A stretch of 64,000 bases of DNA from Synechococcus sp. HK01-R (GCF_014217855.1 NZ_CP059059.1:1426001-1490000); one strand, 5' to 3'; shown: positions 26,930-36,081, counted from the stretch's first letter. Notes: generated by a model not told the origin, from the letters alone. Made by a program: numbers and translations.

Positions 26930-27913
26930 ATGAAGCGGCTTCTGATGACCGGCGCGAGTTCGGGCATTGGCCTGGAGGCGGCGCGTCTGCTGGCCTGCGC
27001 CGGTCATCAGCTCACCCTGTTGTGCCGTTCGCAGGAGCGTTGTGAACAGACGCGCCAGCATCTGCTCGCAGCGGGCGCCGATGCCAGCCGCATTGTTTGC
27101 CACGCCGTCGACCTGGCGGATCTGTTCAGTGTGGAGCGGGGCTGTCAACAGCTGTTGGCACAGGGCCAGGCCTTGGATGGGCTGGTGCTCAATGCCGGTC
27201 AGCAACGGGCTGGTGCTACGGCTCCGGTGTTCAGTGCTCAGGGGATCGAGATCACCTTTGCGGTGAATCAACTGGCCCACCAGTGGATTGCCACCCGACT
27301 GCTGCCGTTGTTGCGAGCCGGAGAGCAGCCACGGCTGGTGATCACGGCCTCGGATGTGCATGACCCCGCCACGGGCGGAGGCCGGGTGGGCCAACCCGCG
27401 GATCTGGGGGATCTGGCGGGACTGCGCTCTGGAGCAAGCTTTGTGATGCTCGATGGCAGTGAGCGCTTTGATGGCGACAAGGCCTACAAAGACAGCAAGC
27501 TCTGCAACGTGCTGCTGGGCCGTGAACTCGCCCGACAGCTGGAGGGGGTGATGCCGGTGATCGCCTGGAGCCCGGGCCTGGTGATTCCCCGGTGCCGAGA
27601 GGGCTTCTTTCGCTACAACCGCCAGAGCAATCCGGTGGGCATGGCGCTGTTTGCTGCGGTGGCCCGGGATCTGTTGCGGGTGACTGAATCGGTGCAGACG
27701 GCCGGGCGACTGCTGGCGGCGCTCACCACGGAGGCTGACTATGGCACTCCTGGTTTCAGTTATTGGAGCAACCGGTTGGTGCGGCCGGGTCTGCATCGCT
27801 TTGAAGCGAAGGCCACCAGCCCCAATGCTGCCGACTTTGACCAGGCTTCGGCGTTGTGGCGGTTGTCGGAGCTTTTGATTGGACGCTGCCTTGACTGTGT
27901 GTCAAGGCCATGA
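26930..27913 (+). CDS. Short-chain dehydrogenase, protochlorophyllide-reductase-like
   Basis: About 327 residues from ATG 26930. It has the NADP(H) motif TGASSGIGLEAA, an LVLNAG motif, Ser in LVITASDVHD and the catalytic YKDSK. Overall length and the region after the active site (VMPVIAWSPGLVIP) resemble the light-dependent protochlorophyllide reductase group of SDRs, but the conserved Cys-containing loop of true Por is not evident, so it is more likely an uncharacterised relative. Confidence 0.8.
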   Translation: MKRLLMTGASSGIGLEAARLLACAGHQLTLLCRSQERCEQTRQHLLAAGADASRIVCHAVDLADLFSVERGCQQLLAQGQALDGLVLNAGQQRAGATAPVFSAQGIEITFAVNQLAHQWIATRLLPLLRAGEQPRLVITASDVHDPATGGGRVGQPADLGDLAGLRSGASFVMLDGSERFDGDKAYKDSKLCNVLLGRELARQLEGVMPVIAWSPGLVIPRCREGFFRYNRQSNPVGMALFAAVARDLLRVTESVQTAGRLLAALTTEADYGTPGFSYWSNRLVRPGLHRFEAKATSPNAADFDQASALWRLSELLIGRCLDCVSRP

Positions 27914-28157
27914 TCAGGTGTTTACGCCGGTTTCGGCGTCAAGACACTTGAGGCGATCCGGGCAAGCCCCTGTTGTTGCGACGTTGGCATGACATTCGCT
28001 ACATCAAGCTGTGTCAGCCCTGATGTGAGCACTCTTTCGTCGCAATCGAACTGAAAATCCCCTTTGTGTTTTTCGGAGCCCTGACCGTGGGCTCTGCTGT
28101 GGTGTTGATGGCGAACAGATAGCAGGAGCTCGTTCCCCTTGGCGGGGTGTTGAGGGG

Positions 28158-29006
28158 TTACACGGATTCGGGCACCAGCATCGATGGGGACTGAAAGCTG
28201 AAGCCAGCTGCTTTAATCTTGTCGTTCGACACCCTGGCGTTCATCATGCGCGCGCCTGCCGGTTCGCTGTGGCCCCACAGCACGGGAGGAAGCCCCTCGC
28301 GGTCGCAGATCAAGGTCGAGAGTTCGCGGCGGGACAGCTGCATGTCGTCGACAAGGTTGTAGGTGCCCTCGAGGCCTTGTTGAAAGGCGAAATGCACGCC
28401 GCGGGTGATGTCGAGGATGCTGCTCCACGCTGGAATGGCATTGCCATTTTTGGGGACTTGCTGTCCCGCTGCGCGGCGAATCATGGCCACCATGTCGCGG
28501 CCGGGACCGTAGATCCCGCCCAGGCGGAGAATGCAGATTTCGGTGTCGGGTCGATCGATGTTGCGCAGAAGGTCTTCCGCTGAGGCCAGCAGCGCATTCA
28601 CCGGATTGCTGGTGTCGCAAGGAGAGTCTTCATTCACGCCGTTGCCCTGCTGGTCGCCGTAAACGCCGGCGCTGCTGATCAGGGTGATGTGCAGGTTTCG
28701 GGTGCTGCGGCGGCAGCGCAAGGCACGGGTGAGGTTGCGCAGGCCGCTGGCAAACACGCTGTTGTAGCCCTCGCTCTGCTGGGTGGGAGCCACACTGATC
28801 AGGAGGCCGTCGAGCTGCTCGAGAAAGGTGAAATCCGCTGCGGCATCGGTGAGGTCCAGCTGATGGGCCTCATGAACCACCTCCTGGAGTGCTGGCATGC
28901 GCTCAGGCGAGCGGGTGGTGCCGATGAGCTGATGGCCTGCATATTTGAGGTGCACGGCGACATCACTGCCGACGTAGCCGCAGCCAATTACTCCAAAAAC
29001 CGCCAT
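28158..29006 (-). CDS. NAD(P)-binding epimerase-like protein (YeeZ type)
   Basis: 282 residues with an N-terminal dinucleotide fold (FGVIGCGYVGSDVAVHLKYA) and later ISSAGVYGD and RLGGIYGPGRD, typical of extended SDRs related to YeeZ. The usual YxxxK is replaced by LLASAEDLL at the expected place, so catalysis by the classic mechanism is doubtful. Substrate unknown. Confidence 0.75.
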   Translation of the reverse strand: MAVFGVIGCGYVGSDVAVHLKYAGHQLIGTTRSPERMPALQEVVHEAHQLDLTDAAADFTFLEQLDGLLISVAPTQQSEGYNSVFASGLRNLTRALRCRRSTRNLHITLISSAGVYGDQQGNGVNEDSPCDTSNPVNALLASAEDLLRNIDRPDTEICILRLGGIYGPGRDMVAMIRRAAGQQVPKNGNAIPAWSSILDITRGVHFAFQQGLEGTYNLVDDMQLSRRELSTLICDREGLPPVLWGHSEPAGARMMNARVSNDKIKAAGFSFQSPSMLVPESV

Positions 29007-29110
29007 GCTTGTCTCTCAACTGCACATGTTGTAACGATTTTGGTGTGGCTTCGGGTGCAGCGATGCTTACCGTTTCAGCACTCTGTTGGGCGCGGCCTCG
29101 ATGCCGGCTC

Positions 29111-29527
29111 TCACCCCGCGATCAATGCATCCCACTGCTGGAGGAGGGCGCGGGGCACGGGGCGCGGGCGATAGTCGCGCGGATCGCTGGGGCCGTGCCG
29201 CAGCACGGCATTCACCATCACCGCCGCCTGGCAACTGCGGTTAATCGCTCCATGCGGCACGCCTGCGGGAATGCGCACCCAGGTGGCTTCGTCTTCTCGC
29301 AGGGTGATGCGGCGCAACTGCCGGTTCTGCAACACGATCAGATCGACGCTGCCGCGCAGCACCATCAACTGGTCGGTTTGTCGGCGGTGACAGAACAGCT
29401 GGGGTTGGTCTGATGAGGGGACTTCTGCGATGAGGGTTGCATCGCTTGGCAAGGGGTCGCTGAAAAAGGCCACGCCGGCTTGAAGGCCTGAGCGGGGAAG
29501 AATTTCAACGGGTCGATGACTCGACAT
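29111..29527 (-). CDS. Cupin-like protein
   Basis: 138 residues from MSSHRP. Beta-rich, with LFCHRRQTDQLMVLRGSVDL and VRIPAGVPHGAINRS, the two cupin half-motifs; metal-binding His residues are visible in both. Resembles small RmlC-like cupins that bind sugars or act as isomerases. Function unknown. Confidence 0.65.
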   Translation of the reverse strand: MSSHRPVEILPRSGLQAGVAFFSDPLPSDATLIAEVPSSDQPQLFCHRRQTDQLMVLRGSVDLIVLQNRQLRRITLREDEATWVRIPAGVPHGAINRSCQAAVMVNAVLRHGPSDPRDYRPRPVPRALLQQWDALIAG

Positions 29528-29608
29528 CGTCGCAAGGATCAAGTGTTTTCACGATTGCGACCTTCTGTTATTGCCATGGGTGTCGTTTGGTACGAAAGGC
29601 GCCTGATG

Positions 29609-29881
29609 TCAGCAATGGCAGATCCTTTGAACCTGACGCCAGCCGGAGGCTCGCAGTTGGCCCCAGCGCTCCAGTGCATCGTCGAGAGAAATCAGACGGC
29701 GGTTCTGGGTGACTGGCGGATGGGGCGGAACCCAGTAAAGGTAGCGCAATTCGATCCATTCGCCGCTGCCTTTATTCACAGGTTTGAAGTGCAGCAGTTG
29801 ACGACTCCTGCCATGCATCAACCAGCTCCCCGCGGGGGGCTCGGGCTGATGTCGTTTGGCGTTGGGAGGTCGATGCCGCAT
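29609..29881 (-). CDS. DUF1651 protein
   Basis: 90 residues. The pattern SWLMHGRSRQLLHFKP...RRLISLDDALERWGQLRASGWRQV (GWL-type start, A-x(4)-W, GW end) is the DUF1651 layout, a small family of marine picocyanobacteria. A second member lies at 33109-33369. No function is known. Confidence 0.7.
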   Translation of the reverse strand: MRHRPPNAKRHQPEPPAGSWLMHGRSRQLLHFKPVNKGSGEWIELRYLYWVPPHPPVTQNRRLISLDDALERWGQLRASGWRQVQRICHC

Positions 29882-29953
29882 GCCTCCACTCTTGTCGATC
29901 GTGCTCTGTGTGGTGAGCCGAATCGTGCATGATTGCGATCAGTTGGCAGGTGA

Positions 29954-30130
29954 TCAGTCTTCAAAGCGGTAGCGGCTTTGCAGCGCACCATCGTCGGCAT
30001 GGCGGCTCAGGTATTGGGCATTACTCCAACCTTTCACAATGACGCAACCTTGCTCGCCGCAAACGCGGAAGTGATGATCACCGAGAGCTTCAATCGTTGA
30101 GGGTCGGCAGCTCGAAAGTCTGTTCTGCAT
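29954..30130 (-). CDS. Small hypothetical protein, 58 residues
   Basis: Start chosen at MQNRLSSC. Contains FRVCGEQGCVIVKGWSNAQY, with a Cys pair, and a polar C-terminus (DDGALQSRYRFED). Looks like a folded beta-rich peptide. No family recognised. Confidence 0.5.
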   Translation of the reverse strand: MQNRLSSCRPSTIEALGDHHFRVCGEQGCVIVKGWSNAQYLSRHADDGALQSRYRFED

Positions 30131-30480
30131 CGCTATTAAAGCAAAAGGCTTGTTGTGAGTTAACACGTTGGGACGTCGTTAAACCATGAACTATGGAAAT
30201 CGCAAGTGAAGACTTCACCTGCAGATCAGCCATGGGGCCACCACCCCGGTTTGGAGAAGCGTCGGGGAGAGGTGGCCTGAAGCGGAACGTTCGTGGTGAA
30301 GCGTTCCGCTGACGGCAATGGGCTGTGTCTTGAAGCCGCTGCTGCCGCGACCACTGTCTAGTGGTCTTGCTCTGGAGCTGCAAAGAGCAAATATGCTCAC
30401 TTCAAAGCGTCTTACACATCCAGCCTGCATGGGTGTTGTCGGCTCAGGTGCCTGCCTGCCCGATCCCTCACGCTATTGAA
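30131..30480. other. Gene-free stretch with one hairpin
   Basis: No supported coding frame. A nine-base inverted repeat (AGCGGAACG...CGTTCCGCT) at about 30278-30312 forms a strong stem with a 17-base loop but no T-run. Nothing else stands out. Confidence 0.4.
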
Positions 30481-30591
30481 TCAGCGAAGGCCGATGCCCT
30501 GGGAGCGGGCCCAGGCGTAACCCAGAAAGGCCACGAGGTTGAAACCGATCACGAAGGCCCAGAGCCGCCAGGGTTGTTGGGGGTTGTTCAT
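30481..30591 (-). CDS. Tiny single-span membrane protein, 36 residues
   Basis: MNNPQQPWRLWAFVIG continues as one hydrophobic helix ending in RSQGIGLR. Too short for most gene finders. The start lies only about ten bases after the terminator at 30602-30625, so it either depends on read-through or the gene is not expressed; this lowers confidence. Confidence 0.4.
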   Translation of the reverse strand: MNNPQQPWRLWAFVIGFNLVAFLGYAWARSQGIGLR

Positions 30592-30601
30592 GGTTGCCAT
30601 T

Positions 30602-30625
30602 AAAAAACCCCGCATCAGCGGGGTT
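30602..30625 (-). terminator. Rho-independent terminator on the minus strand
   Basis: Minus strand: AACCCCGC-TGAT-GCGGGGTT followed by further T. It lies 37 bases after the stop of the DUF4278 gene and fits as its terminator. Confidence 0.85.
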
Positions 30626-30661
30626 GAGAAGCATCGTGAGCCGATGGCATTCACTGGGCGT

Positions 30662-30766
30662 TCATTTCTGAACAACAGTGCCGCGATACACGAGAACTGG
30701 GCGCTGGTTGCTGGTGGCAGCAGCGGTGTTCTGCACGTACTTCTGGCCGCGATAGGTCAGGGTCAT
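30662..30766 (-). CDS. DUF4278 mini-protein, 34 residues
   Basis: MTLTYRGQKYVQNTAAATSN followed by PVLVYRGTVVQK. The duplicated YRG motifs at both ends are characteristic of the cyanobacterial DUF4278 family. The gene has its own terminator. Function unknown. Confidence 0.75.
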   Translation of the reverse strand: MTLTYRGQKYVQNTAAATSNQRPVLVYRGTVVQK

Positions 30767-30958
30767 GATGAGGTTCCTCGAAGCAAGCTCAGGTCCCCGT
30801 TCCATGGCCTGAGTCGAACTGCGCCTCTCTGAATGAGAGGTGAACGTATGTAGCGGTGGCTACCCGATCAGTGTGCCGCCTTTGGCGGATTCGTGTCGTT
30901 CATGCGGGCACAGATCAATGGCTCTTGCCAAACTTTCAGTGATTGCGCTGCTGTGGTG

Positions 30959-32668
30959 ATGGCTCCTTCCGTCGTGACCTACGCGCTGGATCGTCTTGCC
31001 GATCTCGGCATTGGGCATGTCTTCGGGGTGCCAGGGGATTACTCGTTCCCGCTGAATGATGCGGTGGAGGTGCATCCACGGCTGCAGTGGGTTCCGTCCG
31101 CGAATGAATTGAATGCGGCCTATGCAGCTGATGGCTATGCCCGCCGCCGCGGTGCCGGCATTGTGTGCACCACCTACGGCGTGGGGGAACTGAGTGCGCT
31201 CAATGGCCTGATGGGCGCGATGGCCGAGCGGTTGCCGGTGTTTCATCTGGTGGGCACCCCCAGTTTGCGCATCGTGCGCCAGGGTCTGATCTGTCATCAC
31301 ACCCTTGGGGATCGCAACTACCAGCGTTTTGAGGCGATTTCCGCCGCCGCCAGCTGTGTGAGCGCGCGCTTGACCCCTGAAAACGTGGTGATCGAACTGG
31401 AGCGGGTGATCGATAAAGCCCTGGAGGAATCCAGACCGGCCTATCTCACCTTTCCGATGGATCTGGCGCTGATGCCAATCACTGGCACGCCGATCCAGGG
31501 GGCTCCGCTTGGTGCGATTGATCAACACGCCAGCGTTGCCGTGGAACTGGAGGCGGTGCTCGATCTGCTCGAAGCCAGGATCAAAGCGGCGCAGCGGCCG
31601 GTGGTGCTGCCCACCATCACCTTGCGGCGTTATGGATTGGTGGAGGCCTTTGAGGCGTTTCTTGAGGCGTCGGGTTTGGCCTATGCCACCACGCCGATGG
31701 ACAAGGCCCTGCTCAGCGAAGGCCATCCCGCTTTCCTTGGGATGTACAACGGCGGTCGCTCCACTCCCGCAGAGTTGCAAGGGGTTGTGGAAGACGCCGA
31801 CCTGTTGATCGATGTGGGCGGACTGGTCTTGGAGGACCTCAACACCGGCCTTTGGAGCGGACGGGTGGATGGGCGCCGCACCGTGGCCTTGCATGCCGAT
31901 TGGGTGCAGGCCGGTGATCAGGTGTTCACCAGCGTGAGCATCAGTGATGTGCTGGCCGGACTGACTCGGCGTTTCCAAGCGGATGCGCCACGCGTTGCCT
32001 GTTGGGGAGACCAGCGACCGGTTCAACCCTCACCGCTGCTGCCCCTCAGTGGAGAGGGCGATCAAGCCACGGGATCAGCCAGTTTCTATCCCCGCCTGCA
32101 GCGCTTCCTGCGAGCCACGGATCTGCTGGTGTCCGACACCGGCACCTGCCTGCTGCAGCTCAATGCGATACGGCTGCCGGCTGATGTGGCCATGGAAAGC
32201 CAAACGCTCTGGAGTTCGATCGGTTGGGGCACGCCGGCAGCGTTGGGGTGTGCCTTGGCGGATCAAGGCCGCCGGGTGGTGTTGGTGACGGGCGATGGCG
32301 CCCATCAACTCACCGTGCAGGAAATCGGTGTGATGGGTTTCACCGGCGTCACCCCTGTGGTGATCGTGCTCAACAACGGCCTCTATGGGGTGGAGGCCCT
32401 GATCAGTGAAACGGGCCATGCCTATAACGACTTGCCTCCCTGGCGTTATGCGGAGATCCCGGCGGCACTGGGTTGCAAAGGATGGTGGTGCGGCAGGGCC
32501 TCCACGGTGGTGGAGCTGGAGCAGGCGTTCACGGCAATCAATGCCCACAACGGGGCTGCCTATCTGGAGGTGTTGATTCCAGCGGCAGAAAGTCAGCCCC
32601 TAGCCGAGGAGGTGATTGAAACCATGCACCAAACCACCACGCCAATGCTCAAAGATCAATCGAGGTGA
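30959..32668 (+). CDS. Thiamine-diphosphate-dependent decarboxylase (pyruvate/indolepyruvate decarboxylase-like)
   Basis: 569 residues. The N-terminal pyrimidine-binding domain has FGVPGDYSFPLND and the cofactor Glu in SANELNAAYAADGYAR; the C-terminal domain carries the TPP motif GDGAHQLTVQEIG...VIVLNNGLYG. The HH pair typical of 2-keto acid decarboxylases is visible (GLICHHTLGD). It would decarboxylate a 2-oxo acid to an aldehyde; the substrate is not predictable. The start at 30959 matches the family N-terminus (VVTYALDRLADLGI). Confidence 0.85.
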   Translation: MAPSVVTYALDRLADLGIGHVFGVPGDYSFPLNDAVEVHPRLQWVPSANELNAAYAADGYARRRGAGIVCTTYGVGELSALNGLMGAMAERLPVFHLVGTPSLRIVRQGLICHHTLGDRNYQRFEAISAAASCVSARLTPENVVIELERVIDKALEESRPAYLTFPMDLALMPITGTPIQGAPLGAIDQHASVAVELEAVLDLLEARIKAAQRPVVLPTITLRRYGLVEAFEAFLEASGLAYATTPMDKALLSEGHPAFLGMYNGGRSTPAELQGVVEDADLLIDVGGLVLEDLNTGLWSGRVDGRRTVALHADWVQAGDQVFTSVSISDVLAGLTRRFQADAPRVACWGDQRPVQPSPLLPLSGEGDQATGSASFYPRLQRFLRATDLLVSDTGTCLLQLNAIRLPADVAMESQTLWSSIGWGTPAALGCALADQGRRVVLVTGDGAHQLTVQEIGVMGFTGVTPVVIVLNNGLYGVEALISETGHAYNDLPPWRYAEIPAALGCKGWWCGRASTVVELEQAFTAINAHNGAAYLEVLIPAAESQPLAEEVIETMHQTTTPMLKDQSR

Positions 32669-32822
32669 TGGTGAGGATGCCGTCGTTGGGCAGGTTTCGG
32701 AAGGCGAAGCTGCTGGCGCTGTGCAGATTGAAATGGCGGTCGCTCGCTTGATTCACTGGCCTCAATGCTTGCTGTGGTCCTGATCGCAGCTGCGTCCAGG
32801 CCAGATCACCCTCAGCTACCAA
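32649..32822 (-). CDS. Possible small protein or gene fragment, 57 residues
   Basis: A TTG-started frame convergent with, and overlapping by about 20 bases, the decarboxylase gene. The text (LAWTQLRSGPQQALRPVNQA, then FNLHSASSFAFRNLPNDGIL) reads like the end of a beta-rich protein. No ATG start or clear ribosome site exists, so it may be the relic of a longer gene. Confidence 0.3.
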   Translation of the reverse strand: MVAEGDLAWTQLRSGPQQALRPVNQASDRHFNLHSASSFAFRNLPNDGILTITSIDL

Positions 32823-32883
32823 GGTTTTCAGGCCTCGATGACGTTGCTAGGTGTTGATCGAGAGTTGCGTTCGGAAAGCTCCA

Positions 32884-33108
32884 ATGGAATTTCATGGGAC
32901 CTTCCTCGAACTTCAAGCTGCTGTGGAAAAGCTTGGTGTGCCCTGCCATTGGGAGCATCGCCACGATTTCGAATCTGCTTTTTTTGATGACGGCATCAGC
33001 AACCTCAAGTTGAACTGGTGGCCTGCAACTGGTGCCATCCAAATGATTGGCGACCCTGAGGTTCGTACTGAGCGGTGGCAGCGGCTGCAGTTGCTGCTTG
33101 AGATCTGA
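32884..33108 (+). CDS. Small hypothetical protein, 74 residues
   Basis: Start at MEFHGTFLELQAAVEKLGVP. Acidic and aromatic, with FFDDGISNLKLNWWPATGAI and a helical C-terminus. I recall no family. Its stop abuts the end of the DUF1651 gene on the other strand. Confidence 0.6.
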   Translation: MEFHGTFLELQAAVEKLGVPCHWEHRHDFESAFFDDGISNLKLNWWPATGAIQMIGDPEVRTERWQRLQLLLEI

Positions 33109-33369
33109 TCACCAGTGCGGCTGGCACCGCACCCATCTGGCCTTGAGCATGCGCTCCCAGGCTTCGATGGCGTTATGGCGCAGCATCCGACGCACGACGG
33201 GCTGCCCGCCGCCATGAAGCGGGCGCGTTTCCACCTCAATCCACTTGGCATGGGCTGACGGCAACGCATTGCGAAAACAGCAGATCAGCTGCTGCTCCTG
33301 GCTCATCAGCCAACCCTCGCCTTGCTTCTGAGGGTGTTGCTCAACCTGGGGCTGGTCTTTCTTAGCCAT
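33109..33369 (-). CDS. DUF1651-like protein
   Basis: 86 residues from MAKKDQPQVE. The stretch GEGWLMSQEQQLICCFRNAL...NAIEAWERMLKARWVRC has the family's GWL start and A-x(2)-W-x(2)-M end. It follows the small membrane protein gene by four bases, so the two are probably co-transcribed. Confidence 0.55.
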   Translation of the reverse strand: MAKKDQPQVEQHPQKQGEGWLMSQEQQLICCFRNALPSAHAKWIEVETRPLHGGGQPVVRRMLRHNAIEAWERMLKARWVRCQPHW

Positions 33370-33373
33370 CAGC

Positions 33374-33619
33374 TCAATCCTTGGTGCCCCCACAGGCATG
33401 CCGGGGTTGGTAGCCGTTGTGTTCTGCCAGGTAGCGGAGGTAAACGATCGAATGGCGATCGGGAAGACCTGCCGCAGCAATCAAGCCAAGGGGGCCAAAC
33501 AGCAGGCCGGCCAGCAACCAGCGGTTGCTGTTGCGCGCCTTCTGGGCCGCCAGGGTTTTGGACCAAAAGGCGCTGGCCAGATGAGAGACCACCACCATCA
33601 CCAACAACTTGGGCTCCAT
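33374..33619 (-). CDS. Small membrane protein, 81 residues
   Basis: Two hydrophobic segments (LLVMVVVSHLASAF and WLLAGLLFGPLGLIAAAGL) separated by a basic loop (KTLAAQKARNSNR), so a two-span inner-membrane protein is likely. The C-terminal tail is polar. First gene of a two-gene unit with the DUF1651-like gene. Confidence 0.6.
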   Translation of the reverse strand: MEPKLLVMVVVSHLASAFWSKTLAAQKARNSNRWLLAGLLFGPLGLIAAAGLPDRHSIVYLRYLAEHNGYQPRHACGGTKD

Positions 33620-33970
33620 GGAATGCTCGCAATTCACCCTTCTATAGCCAGTGCAAGGGTGAAGTTCATCGCTCAGGGCATGGCGCCAACGCCACGGCAC
33701 GGTATCCAGCTCTTGCCACGATGTCGCGCATGCTGAAATCTCCCAGTGGTTGACTGATTGTTCAGCAGGCACTTGAGCTTTTTTAAATCCGTAGTGAAGT
33801 AGTGCGTCGCAGCACTGTTGGCGCTCCTGGTTGCCACCTTGTGGATATGAGCTTGACCCTTCAATTGTTAGTGGCGCGTGGCACTGCACGCGGACTCATC
33901 AACGGCATTGCCTCACCTGACTATGGCGAGGTGATCACCTTGAGAAAGTATTTGCTGCAGGAGGGTGAGC

Positions 33971-34255
33971 ATGGCCTGGCATTCGGCCTGCTCACGCTTG
34001 CCAAGACCATGCAGCCCACCTGAGCCCATCGCCGCGATTGAATTTGTACTGGAGCAACGAGGGCTGTCGCGAAAAGATTTAGAAGGAGTCATTGGGAGCA
34101 GCGGCCGTATTTCAGAGGTGATGAACAAGCAACGCTCGCTTTCGTTGGCCATGATCCGAAAGTTGGTGGAGACGTTTGATCTTCCCGCTGATGTGTTGAT
34201 TCGTCGCACAGGAAGCACAGCGGCTCAGAGCTTCACGTCCCGCGTGGCGCTGTAG
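33971..34255 (+). CDS. HigA-like antitoxin / HTH protein, N-terminally shortened
   Basis: The body PEPIAAIEFVLEQRGLSRKD, then IGSSGRISEVMNKQRSLSLA and LVETFDLPADVLIR, is the HTH-XRE domain of HigA-type antitoxins. Family members are about 120-140 residues and start with a 50-residue acidic region; here that is replaced by a short basic leader (MAWHSACSRLPRPC). The ATG is preceded by AGGAGG six bases upstream, so it may still be translated. No toxin partner adjoins it. Another open frame (33847-34023) overlaps its start and may be its displaced upstream part or a chance frame. Confidence 0.6.
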   Translation: MAWHSACSRLPRPCSPPEPIAAIEFVLEQRGLSRKDLEGVIGSSGRISEVMNKQRSLSLAMIRKLVETFDLPADVLIRRTGSTAAQSFTSRVAL

Positions 34256-34328
34256 GCGTCGTACGGGAACCAATCCCGCCCGGTGCCCTGATGACTGGCG
34301 TGGTGGGGTGGAACGCGGCGCGGAGGCA

Positions 34329-35252
34329 TCAGCGCAGTCCTCCTTCCTGCTGAAAGCAGGCCTCAAGCCCCTGCAGCTGTTCTGCGCGCTTGGCACCCTT
34401 CAGTTTGGCCAGGTTCTGAAGCTTCCAGCGGATGGCCGGAAGCTCCTGCAGATGGGCAAACGGCATGCACTCCCAGCGGGGTTGGTTCTGCACCAGCGAA
34501 AGCAGGAAATTACGGTGCTGATCGGTGAGGGCGCGGGGCAGGCCCTGCACCAGACGTTCTCGGGTCTGCTCCAGTGTGTCCAGGCTGATCTCGGCGCGGG
34601 TCATGCCATCGAACTGATTGGCGAACGGGGCTTCCAACGGATGCAGACGGGGCTTCAGCACCTCATGCACCGGCCTGTTATGGCTGGCCAGATAGACCAC
34701 GAAGCAATCCACGATCTCCGGGGTCAGGCCCGTGTCGTTGTAGAGAATATGAACATCAAAGAGATCGCGGGGATGCTGGCGGTCCATGGCGGCCACAAGC
34801 TTGCTGCCATAGAGCTCAGCGGTGGCGAGCAAGGGCAGGGTGACCGCCTGGGCAAATTCCTCCTCGGTGGTTGGTGAAAGGGGTCGTTGCTGCAACGGGA
34901 GCAGTGTGCCGCGAAACACCTCATTCACCTCCACCTTCACTTCGGCCAGTGGGCCCAGAACCTTCAGCTTGCTTTCGTTGTTGCTGCTGTTTCTATGCAG
35001 CAGCACCTCGTAGCCCATGGCCTCAAGCTTCTCGCTGATCACTCGCAATTCAGTGGAGATGGCTTGCAACGCGGTTGCTCGATCAAGGGTGTGGTCGGTG
35101 AACACCACATCGATATCGACCGACAAGCGGGGCAGGTCGTGTAGGAACAGATTGAGGGCGGTGCCGCCTTTGATGGCGAAGTTGGGTGACTCGAACACCA
35201 CGGGTGCGATGTCCAGCAACTGGCGAACCGTGGCGGTGTAGACGCCGTTCAT
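34329..35252 (-). CDS. AbiEii/AbiGii-family toxin (nucleotidyltransferase)
   Basis: 307 residues. The nucleotidyltransferase core is intact: FAIKGGTALNLFLHDLPRLS followed by VDIDVVF (the G-G-T-x(n)-D-x-D site), and later LYGSKLVAAMDRQHPRDLFD. AbiEii toxins inactivate translation or replication targets by nucleotidyl transfer and are kept in check by AbiEi. The gene overlaps the AbiEi stop by four bases (ATGA), the usual type IV toxin-antitoxin arrangement. Role as phage abortive-infection module is from family knowledge. Confidence 0.85.
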   Translation of the reverse strand: MNGVYTATVRQLLDIAPVVFESPNFAIKGGTALNLFLHDLPRLSVDIDVVFTDHTLDRATALQAISTELRVISEKLEAMGYEVLLHRNSSNNESKLKVLGPLAEVKVEVNEVFRGTLLPLQQRPLSPTTEEEFAQAVTLPLLATAELYGSKLVAAMDRQHPRDLFDVHILYNDTGLTPEIVDCFVVYLASHNRPVHEVLKPRLHPLEAPFANQFDGMTRAEISLDTLEQTRERLVQGLPRALTDQHRNFLLSLVQNQPRWECMPFAHLQELPAIRWKLQNLAKLKGAKRAEQLQGLEACFQQEGGLR

Positions 35253-35998
35253 GGGGTTGCGGCCAGATTCAGCCGTTCACCCGTACGGCCCACGGCCACC
35301 CAGCGGCGGCCGCCACCGAGGCGGCGGCTGTGCTGCTGGGCCAATGATGCCCAGGGCAACTCCAGCTCGGTTGCAAGACGAGCTGCGAGGCGCACAACTT
35401 TGATGCGAGATAGGTGGCCGAGAAGCTCATCCATCAGCGGGAGCCTCAGGTTGCGCGTACTCTCCACCAGCTGGCGAACCTCCTCCAGGCCTTCAAAGCT
35501 GCCGGTTTCGCTGAGTAACTCCAGCAGGGCCCGTTCCGGGGCGGATACAGGCAGCTCTGGATGGCCGCCAGCCAGGGGTGCCAGGCCCAGACCAGCCGGT
35601 AGATCCGGGGCAAAGATGTGGGCCACGCGGTAGCGCACGCGCACGACGCCATTCAGCCAACCGGGAAGGCGGGCCGGCTGATCACCCCAGAGCACCACGG
35701 TTTCCCTGTAGGCCAGGTTGTGACGGACACCACGCCAAGCCAAAGCCGTTTTGCCGGCGACGTGCAGGCCAGGCACCTGCTTCGCCAGGAAGGCCAGGCA
35801 GTCGTCCCGCTGGAGGGTGTCGCCGGGAAGGGCGTAGGCACCGCGGCCGAGGCGCAACAGCCAGCCCGAGCGCACCAGAGCAGAGGCCCGCTTGGCCGCG
35901 ATGCCATGGGCATCAAGGGTCTCCACCCCCAGGGGGCCGCCGCGAGGAAGCTGCGCCAGAGCCTCCTTGAATGAAAAACGGGCCACAGCTCGTGCCAT
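35249..35998 (-). CDS. AbiEi-type antitoxin
   Basis: 249 residues with an N-terminal winged-helix segment (FSFKEALAQLPRGGPLGVET, then LVRSGWLLRLGRGAYALPGD) followed by the AbiEi body with VSAPERALLELLSETG. It neutralises AbiEii and represses its own promoter. Upstream, 36004-36080 is AT-richer and contains small inverted repeats (for instance ATGC-TTT-GCAT near 36048) that could be operator sites. Confidence 0.8.
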   Translation of the reverse strand: MARAVARFSFKEALAQLPRGGPLGVETLDAHGIAAKRASALVRSGWLLRLGRGAYALPGDTLQRDDCLAFLAKQVPGLHVAGKTALAWRGVRHNLAYRETVVLWGDQPARLPGWLNGVVRVRYRVAHIFAPDLPAGLGLAPLAGGHPELPVSAPERALLELLSETGSFEGLEEVRQLVESTRNLRLPLMDELLGHLSRIKVVRLAARLATELELPWASLAQQHSRRLGGGRRWVAVGRTGERLNLAATP

Positions 35999-36081
35999 AG
36001 AGGAACTGTAGCTGTTTTTCCATGCAGGCCTCGGAGCTCGCCGGAATGCTTTGCATGATATTTGGGCTGCAAGTCGCTCTA

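Noticed and set aside
28030-28125. Short hydrophobic frame ending before the epimerase-like gene
   Set aside because: No start codon in a usable place after the preceding stop; too short to support.
30860-32026. Minus-strand frame of 388 codons
   Set aside because: Antisense to the TPP-dependent decarboxylase, which carries clear cofactor motifs.
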